DNA of 64,000 bases from Saccharothrix ecbatanensis (GTDB lineage Bacteria; Actinomycetota; Actinomycetes; Mycobacteriales; Pseudonocardiaceae), in NCBI RefSeq assembly GCF_014205015.1, contig NZ_JACHMO010000001.1, positions 496,001-560,000 of the forward strand, given 5' to 3'. Made by a program: the position numbers and the translations under genes. Below, in pieces: positions 58,820 to 64,000 of this stretch (position 1 is its first letter; each line of letters starts with the position of its first letter). The notes under the pieces were generated by a model that worked only from the letters and a program-made list of their open reading frames with translations, was not told the origin of the DNA and did not search any database.

Positions 58820-59758
58820 ATGTCCCGCAAGATCTCCCGTGCGCTGCTAGCGGCCACGGCCCTGGCCGCGACCGCGATCGTGGCGCCCACGGCGAACGCC
58901 GCGTCGTTCAACCTCGAAGGCTGGGCCACGCAGTGCGGCGGAACGACCGGTGGCGGCAGCGCCTCCCCGGTCACCGTCAGCACCACCGCGGCGTTCATCT
59001 CGGCCGTCCAGTCGACCAGCGCGTCGGTGGTCCGGGTCTCCGGCACCATCACGCTGTCGAGCATGACCAAGGTCGCGTCCAACAAGACGATCATCGGTGT
59101 CGGCTCCGGCGCGACGATCGCCGGCCACGGCCTGAACATCTCCAAGGTCTCGAACGTCATCGTCCGCAACCTGAACTTCCGGGACTGGCGGGACGACGGC
59201 ATCCAGGTCGAGACCTCGACGAGGGTCTGGGTCGACCACAACACCCTGCGCAACGGCTACGACGGCGCGATCGACGTCAAGCGCGGGTCCGACTGCGTGA
59301 CCGTGTCGTGGAACAAGATCAGCAGCCACGACAAGACCATGCTGCTCGGCCACAGCGACGACAACGGCAGCCAGGACCGCGGCAAGCTGCGGGTCAGCTA
59401 CCACCACAACTGGTTCGACGGCACCAACCAGCGCCACCCGCGGGTCCGCTTCGGCAACCCGGTGCACGTCTACAACAACTACTACGGCGGCGTGACGTCG
59501 TACGGTGTCGCTTCCACCGAGGAAGCCGGTGTCCTCGTCGAGGGCAACTACTTCGAGAACACCAAGGACCCGTTCCACCGCGGTGAGGGCAGCTCGGACC
59601 CCGCCAACCTGGTGGCGCGCAACAACCACATGGTCAACTCGGGTTCGGGTGACCAGGGTGGCAGCGTGAAGTCGATCCCGTACTCCTACGCCTTGGACAG
59701 CGCGAGCGGCGTGAAGTCCATCGTCACCGGAGGTGCGGGCACGGGCAAGGTCGGCTAG
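58820..59758 (+). CDS. Secreted PL1 pectate lyase
   Basis: A 312-residue single-domain lyase with signal peptide (cut near ANAASF). The beta-helix shows NVIVRNLNFRDWRDDGIQVE, YDGAIDVKRGSDCVTVSWN (Ca-binding Asp residues) and the catalytic HPRVRFGN. It cuts polygalacturonate by beta-elimination. GGAGGA precedes ATG 58820, so the earlier ATG at 58799 is not used. It has its own 80-base upstream gap and may be a separate unit from the operon. Confidence 0.93.
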   Translation: MSRKISRALLAATALAATAIVAPTANAASFNLEGWATQCGGTTGGGSASPVTVSTTAAFISAVQSTSASVVRVSGTITLSSMTKVASNKTIIGVGSGATIAGHGLNISKVSNVIVRNLNFRDWRDDGIQVETSTRVWVDHNTLRNGYDGAIDVKRGSDCVTVSWNKISSHDKTMLLGHSDDNGSQDRGKLRVSYHHNWFDGTNQRHPRVRFGNPVHVYNNYYGGVTSYGVASTEEAGVLVEGNYFENTKDPFHRGEGSSDPANLVARNNHMVNSGSGDQGGSVKSIPYSYALDSASGVKSIVTGGAGTGKVG

Positions 59759-59777
59759 TCGACGCCCTGCCGGAATC

Positions 59778-59812
59778 GGCGGCCCTTGGCACGTCTCCCG
59801 CCAAGGGCCGCC
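59778..59812. terminator. Terminator, 13-bp perfect stem
   Basis: GGCGGCCCTTGGC (59778-59790) pairs perfectly with 59800-59812. It lies between the convergent lyase and protease genes. Confidence 0.85.
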
Positions 59813-59822
59813 TCCGGTTGTC

Positions 59823-61304
59823 CTACCCGCGACGCCACTTCTGGTTCGCGCCGCCGGTGCACTCCCACTGCTGCAACGGCGTGCCCGTGCCGCCCCAAGA
59901 GGTCACGTCGACGCACTTGTTCGCCTGCGGGTTGACCAGGTCGCCCGCGCCGCTCAGCACGAACTGCTGTGCCGGGTTGCCGGAGCAGCGGGCGAGCTGG
60001 ATGGCCGCGCCGTTGTCACGCGAGCCCCAGGCGACGTCCATGCACAGCCCGAACGCGCGGACCGTGCCGTCACCGGGGAACGTCCAGTTCTGCGCCGCCG
60101 AGTTGTTGCAGTCCCACAGCTGGAGGCGCTGGCCCTCGACACCGTTCGAGTTCGGCACGTCGATGCACTTGTCCTGCCAGCCGATGATCCGGCTCGTGCT
60201 GCCACCGCCACCAGTGGTGGTGAGCTGGAGGCCGTACACGCCCAGGATCTCGTTCAGCGGCTGGAACAACGTCGTGCCGCCGGACGAGCAGTTGCCCGAA
60301 CCACCGGACGTGACGCCTTGCGCCTGGTTGCCCGCGAGCCACGCGCCACCCGAGTCGCCGCCCTCGGCACACGCCGTGGTGGACGTGAGGCCGTGCACGA
60401 GCCGCCCGGAGTAGTTCACCGTCACGTTCTTCGCCTGGACCGTGCCGCAGCGCCAGCCCGTGGTCCGGCCGGAACGGCACACCGACGCGCCGACGCCCGC
60501 CTCCTGCGACCCGGCGACCGCGACGCTGCCACCCGCGTAGTTGTTCACGTAGGGGGTCGGGGTCCAGTTGGAGTTGGTGCGGACCCACCCGTAGTCGTTC
60601 TCGGGGAACGACGAGCCGGCGAACGTGCCCTGGCTGACGTTGTTGAAGCCCAACGTCGGGCTGCCGGTGCCGCCGCAGTGCCCGGCCGTGACGAAACCGC
60701 CGTTGTTCACCGAGAACCCGACCGAGCACAGCGTGTTGCCGTTGATGACGTACTGGTCGCCGCCCCGGATGTCGTACAGGGGACGCGGCGCGTCGGCCGA
60801 CACGACGGTCTTCACGTCCACACCGGCCCGTGCCGCGAACGCCCGTGCGGCGGACTCCGTGCGGGCTTGGACGACCACGGCGTTGGACGCCGGGTCCACG
60901 TGCCAGGAGTGGACGTCCGTCGCGGCGGGCGTGCGGTCCAGCGTGGCCTTGGTGTCCGCCAACGACTTCTCGCTCCGGGACACCCGCACCGGTGACGCGC
61001 CGGCGGCCCGGACCGCGGCGGCGTCGGCCGGGTCGACCACGCCGACCTTCAGGCCGCCGTCGTACCAGGCGCCGCCGAACCGGTCGCCGAGTCGGGCCCG
61101 CAACGCGGTCTCGACCGGGACGGACGCGGCCTCCTCGGCCTGGCGCACGGCGGCTTGGGCCGGGTCCCAGCCCAGGTCACGGGCCAGGGCGACGTGCAGG
61201 GCGTCGTCCGAGGGAGGTGCGGCGGGTGCGGCCTGGGCGGGTGTGGGCAGGACGGCTAGCGCGGTGGCGAACACCACCGCGCAACTCTGCGCGATCAGTC
61301 TCAC
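59823..61304 (-). CDS. Streptogrisin-like S1 serine protease with ricin B-type lectin domain
   Basis: A 493-residue secreted protease. Signal peptide (to about APAQA), a prodomain (about 30-170), then an alpha-lytic/streptogrisin S1 domain with His in VTAGHCGG, Asp in ENDYGWV and Ser in EGGDSGGAW. The last 125 residues are a ricin-type trefoil (CIDVPNSNGVEGQRLQLWDCN, CMDVAW, CVDVTSW), likely for binding glycans. GTG 61304 has AAGGAG 5 nt upstream. A GAGAGCGCTCTC palindrome lies in its upstream region. Confidence 0.93.
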   Translation of the reverse strand: MRLIAQSCAVVFATALAVLPTPAQAAPAAPPSDDALHVALARDLGWDPAQAAVRQAEEAASVPVETALRARLGDRFGGAWYDGGLKVGVVDPADAAAVRAAGASPVRVSRSEKSLADTKATLDRTPAATDVHSWHVDPASNAVVVQARTESAARAFAARAGVDVKTVVSADAPRPLYDIRGGDQYVINGNTLCSVGFSVNNGGFVTAGHCGGTGSPTLGFNNVSQGTFAGSSFPENDYGWVRTNSNWTPTPYVNNYAGGSVAVAGSQEAGVGASVCRSGRTTGWRCGTVQAKNVTVNYSGRLVHGLTSTTACAEGGDSGGAWLAGNQAQGVTSGGSGNCSSGGTTLFQPLNEILGVYGLQLTTTGGGGSTSRIIGWQDKCIDVPNSNGVEGQRLQLWDCNNSAAQNWTFPGDGTVRAFGLCMDVAWGSRDNGAAIQLARCSGNPAQQFVLSGAGDLVNPQANKCVDVTSWGGTGTPLQQWECTGGANQKWRRG

Positions 61305-61335
61305 GACAACTCCTTGTGCAGGGTAGGAGAGGTGT

Positions 61336-61347
61336 GAGAGCGCTCTC
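61336..61347. promoter_or_regulatory. LacI-type palindrome GAGAGCGCTCTC
   Basis: Perfect 12-bp palindrome 32 bases upstream of the protease start. It differs from the CebR-type box at 34128 by one base per arm, so a LacI-family regulator may link protease expression to glycan supply. Confidence 0.5.
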
Positions 61348-61422
61348 GCGGGGAAGCTTCGCATGTGGTCCAGACCGCGTCAACAACGCGGGGGAGCGCA
61401 CCCCCGCAGCGGGAAATGCGGC

Positions 61423-61451
61423 GGCGCCGCCCTGGGCATCAGGACGGCGCC
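61423..61451 (-). terminator. Inverted repeat after the large beta-helix gene
   Basis: GGCGCCGCCCT (61423-61433) pairs with 61441-61451 with one mismatch, 17 bases after the stop of the gene on the minus strand. Confidence 0.55.
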
Positions 61452-61467
61452 TCGCGTAAAGGGGGGA

Positions 61468-64000
61468 TCAGGGGTTGACGGTGATGGTGAACGTCGAGGT
61501 CAGGTTGCGGATGTTCTCGACGTTGTTGCTGAACCGCAGGTTGTTGAACGTCACCGAGCCGACCGCCGGCCCCTGCCCGGCCTCCGGCAGCTCGTTCGCC
61601 CACAGCCCGATCCCGGACTTCCGCTCGTACTGGTCACCGCTCAACCGCGCCCCGGAGATCGAGACGTTGGTCAGCACGGTGTCCTGGATCGGGTTCTCCG
61701 GCGCCGACCCGGTGTACTTCGTCTGGAACATGATCCCCGCGTACGTCGGATCGATGATGTCCACGTCCGACACCCGGATGCCGCGGAACGGCTTGGAGGC
61801 GGAGAACATCCAGATGCCCGGGAAGGTCTGCCCGTTCCAGAAGTGCCCGCCGGTCCGGACCAGTGTGATCCCGGTGAACGTCGTCGGCTCCGGCCCGAAA
61901 CCGTTCATCGGGTAGCCGAAGTCCAGCGAGCTGATCGTCACGCCCGAGTACGTCAACGTGTCCGCGATGTAGATGTTCCGGAACGTGTTGAGGAAACCGC
62001 CGTACACCGCCAAACCGGCCGCGCGCCAGGTCGTCAACGACGTCAGGTTCTCGTACACGTTGTTCTTCTCGTCCGCGCCGCCGGCGTCGATCGCCGAGAA
62101 CAACGCGAAGCTGTCGTCACCGGTCGACCGCGCCTCGATGTTGGCCACCCGGTTGTCCGTGCTGCCGTTGGTCATGTTGATGCCGTCGGCGAACATGTTC
62201 CGGATCCGCGAGTCCTTGATCGTCATGAAGTCGGTGTTCGCGCCCCAGTACAGGCACACCATGTGCTCGGCCCAGATGTTCTCGATGGTGATGTTCGAGA
62301 CGCCTCCGAAGTCGAACACCTTGCCCGGCCCGTCGATCCGCGACACGTAGTTGCCGAAGAACGCGAACCCGCTGAACGTCGACCCGTTCACCGACTGCTC
62401 GGCCCGGAAGCCCGCGTCGGTGTTCTCCTGCGTGGCGGGCACGACGAACTTCGTGAACCACGGACCGGCGCCGATCACCCGCACCGGCTTGCCGTACACC
62501 TGGAACTTCTGCGCGGTGGTGTAGGTGCCCGCGGGCAGGTACACGCCGAGCAGGTTGCCGCTGGTGTCCATGCGGAACCGGTCCAAGGCGCTCTGCACGT
62601 CCTGGTGGCCGAACCCGCTAGGGGTGATGTACCGGGCCGGGTCGGGGTTCGGCGCGGCCACGGCGTTCTCGAAGTTCACGAAGTCGACGGCGTAGGTGGT
62701 CGTGTTCGCCGAGTCCTTCTGGAGCTTGATCTTCGTGCCCGCCGGGAACGTGCCGTTCAGCATCACGTTCGCTTCGTCGTAGATGTGCCGCGGCCCACCG
62801 GCGCCGGGGGAGTTGCCCGGGTTGGCTTCGTTGCCGTAGAGCCAGATGTGCCGCGAGTTCAGGTCGATCGCCTTGTGGAACGTCCCGTTGACGTACACGT
62901 TCAGCGTCGAGCTGATACCGCCGCCACCCGCCGAGTCGGGGATGGAGAAGCGGGTGACCAGCGTGTTGGTCGGACCGCTCGTGGTGAACTCGACCGACGC
63001 GCCGGTGCTGTTCAACGTCACCGCCCGACGTCCCGACGCCTCACCGGCAAGATCACCGATGGTGCGGTTGGGCCCGATCTTCACCGCACCGCCCGCGGTC
63101 GCGGCGTCCTCTGCCTCGATGTGCTCCCACGGCACGTTCGCACCACGCCCGACGAACAAGGACTGCGTCGTCACGTTGTTCGCCTGCCGCGCCGCGATCT
63201 CGTTGGCGTCGACCGCGACGTCTGTGCGCAGCGTGTACTTCCCGTTGGCGGCAGGCCACGTGCCCAACGCGATCGGCGACGCGGACTGACCGGCCTGAAT
63301 GGTCCCGGTGTAGCTGCCGCTGAACGTCCGCACAGTCGCACCGGTCGTAGCGTTCACCAGCGTCAACGTGACGCCGTGCGCACCGCCGGCAGAGGCGATA
63401 GAACCCTCGTTCCGCAGGACGACGGAGAACGTCACGTTCTGCCCGTTGGCCGGGTTGTTCGGCGACCAGCTCAGCGTGCCGACCAGGTCAGAGCTGGGCA
63501 CAGGCGTGACAACCAGAGCAGTCGGGTGCAGCCGAGCGTTGTTGGCCTCGTTCTGCTCGACCACCTTCTTCGTCTCGTCGACCTTCGCCGTGTACTGGTA
63601 CGACCCGGACCCACGCGGCCCGATGTCCGCCGTCACGGTCGCCGACGCACCGGCGGCCAACGCCCCGACCACCGCCGTGCCGACCGAGTCATCGCCCAGG
63701 AAGAACGTCACATCAGTCGCGCCGGACGCCGCCGTACCCGCGTTCCGCACGGTCGCGGACAACGTCACCGCGTTCGTCTCCACCGGGCTCACCGGCGTGA
63801 ACGACGTAGCGCTCACGACCAGGTCCGGATTGGGCGCCGCCACCCCGAACACCTGGAACTCGGCAACCTGCCCACCGGGCGCACCAGTGTTGGACGTGAT
63901 CCGCAACTGCACGTCCGCCACCCGGCCGGAAAGCGGGATGGTCACCGTGTTGCCGGATGCCGGGTTGAACACGTAGTCCCACGCCGCCACCAGGTTCGTG
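61468..64000 (-). CDS. Large secreted beta-helix polysaccharidase, GH87-like, with CARDB and carbohydrate-binding modules (5' end outside)
   Basis: About 843 residues are visible; the frame is open to the right edge. In order: the end of an F5/8 type C-like domain (GGQVAEFQVFGV), two CARDB/Ig-like domains (PDLVVSATSFTP..., DLVGTLSWSPNNP...), a CBM35/CBM6-like domain (IEAEDAATAGGA), then a right-handed beta-helix from about residue 450 with GHQDVQSALDRFRMDT, DSRIRNMFADGINMTNGS and TGDDSFALFSA. The Asp-rich turns resemble GH87 alpha-1,3-glucanases/mycodextranases, so fungal cell wall glucan is a possible substrate. The family call is tentative. Confidence 0.75.
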   Translation of the reverse strand, partial: TNLVAAWDYVFNPASGNTVTIPLSGRVADVQLRITSNTGAPGGQVAEFQVFGVAAPNPDLVVSATSFTPVSPVETNAVTLSATVRNAGTAASGATDVTFFLGDDSVGTAVVGALAAGASATVTADIGPRGSGSYQYTAKVDETKKVVEQNEANNARLHPTALVVTPVPSSDLVGTLSWSPNNPANGQNVTFSVVLRNEGSIASAGGAHGVTLTLVNATTGATVRTFSGSYTGTIQAGQSASPIALGTWPAANGKYTLRTDVAVDANEIAARQANNVTTQSLFVGRGANVPWEHIEAEDAATAGGAVKIGPNRTIGDLAGEASGRRAVTLNSTGASVEFTTSGPTNTLVTRFSIPDSAGGGGISSTLNVYVNGTFHKAIDLNSRHIWLYGNEANPGNSPGAGGPRHIYDEANVMLNGTFPAGTKIKLQKDSANTTTYAVDFVNFENAVAAPNPDPARYITPSGFGHQDVQSALDRFRMDTSGNLLGVYLPAGTYTTAQKFQVYGKPVRVIGAGPWFTKFVVPATQENTDAGFRAEQSVNGSTFSGFAFFGNYVSRIDGPGKVFDFGGVSNITIENIWAEHMVCLYWGANTDFMTIKDSRIRNMFADGINMTNGSTDNRVANIEARSTGDDSFALFSAIDAGGADEKNNVYENLTSLTTWRAAGLAVYGGFLNTFRNIYIADTLTYSGVTISSLDFGYPMNGFGPEPTTFTGITLVRTGGHFWNGQTFPGIWMFSASKPFRGIRVSDVDIIDPTYAGIMFQTKYTGSAPENPIQDTVLTNVSISGARLSGDQYERKSGIGLWANELPEAGQGPAVGSVTFNNLRFSNNVENIRNLTSTFTITVNP

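Noticed and set aside
1..64000. tRNA, rRNA, riboswitches, prophage genes and replication origins
   Set aside because: I looked for cloverleaf ends, conserved rRNA blocks, known leader motifs and phage structural genes and saw none that I could support.

Overview
The window is high-GC actinobacterial DNA. Gene style (GTG starts, GTGA/ATGA coupling, leaderless-looking starts), secreted enzymes with CBM2 and FnIII modules, and families such as ECF42, DUF6328, DUF6766 and GH65 suggest a filamentous Pseudonocardiales organism (Saccharothrix, Lentzea or Actinosynnema type). That placement is inference from gene content. I saw no rRNA, tRNA or CRISPR array. No gene-free stretch exceeds 300 bases.

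1-9.6 kb: the end of a cytochrome P450, small membrane proteins, a lipoprotein operon, a set of redox enzymes (zinc alcohol dehydrogenase, SDR, aldehyde dehydrogenase) with a ChaB protein, then a DesKR-like two-component system divergent from an ABC-2 exporter. 9.6-9.9 kb: a decayed IS200/IS605 fragment. 9.9-16.6 kb: a glycan cluster making UDP-glucuronate and UDP-xylose (UGDH, UXS), with a carbamoyltransferase and three glycosyltransferases. 16.6-26.2 kb: aldo/keto reductase, a DUF2087 regulator, an edema-factor/ExoY-like cyclase homologue, a GH65 phosphorylase coupled to a beta-phosphoglucomutase, NDH-2-like oxidoreductase and an ArsR-SRPBCC pair. 27-34 kb: a CheB / STAS-HATPase / CheR-PAS / STAS signalling group, an NlpC/P60 hydrolase and a PfkB kinase.

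34-64 kb is a plant and microbial polysaccharide region: AA10 LPMO, a sugar ABC importer between two related LacI regulators, GH3 glycosidase, CE7 acetyl esterase, a third LacI, GH5_8-type mannanase with CE3 esterase, a pectin operon (PL1-CE8 fusion, ABC importer, enolase-superfamily enzyme), a second PL1 lyase, a streptogrisin-like protease with a ricin lectin tail, and a large CARDB/beta-helix enzyme cut by the window end. An unrelated pair, a YCII protein and an ECF42 sigma factor, lies between the mannan and pectin genes.

The strongest cross-cutting signal is regulatory. Between 0.5 and 34 kb at least eight genes carry a GGGTA(C/T/G/A) hexamer ending exactly 9 nt before the start codon, with GNNT 15-16 nt (once 14) upstream. 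This matches the stress sigma factor type (SigF/SigB/SigH) and predicts short-leader or leaderless mRNAs. Several more genes have the same box with a longer leader. The polysaccharide half uses LacI-type palindromes of three classes instead. The cyclase-like protein at 18 kb keeps the K-x4-K-x-K, Arg and DxD residues of class II adenylyl cyclases with the expected spacing, but not the usual nucleotide-contact residues after the catalytic His.
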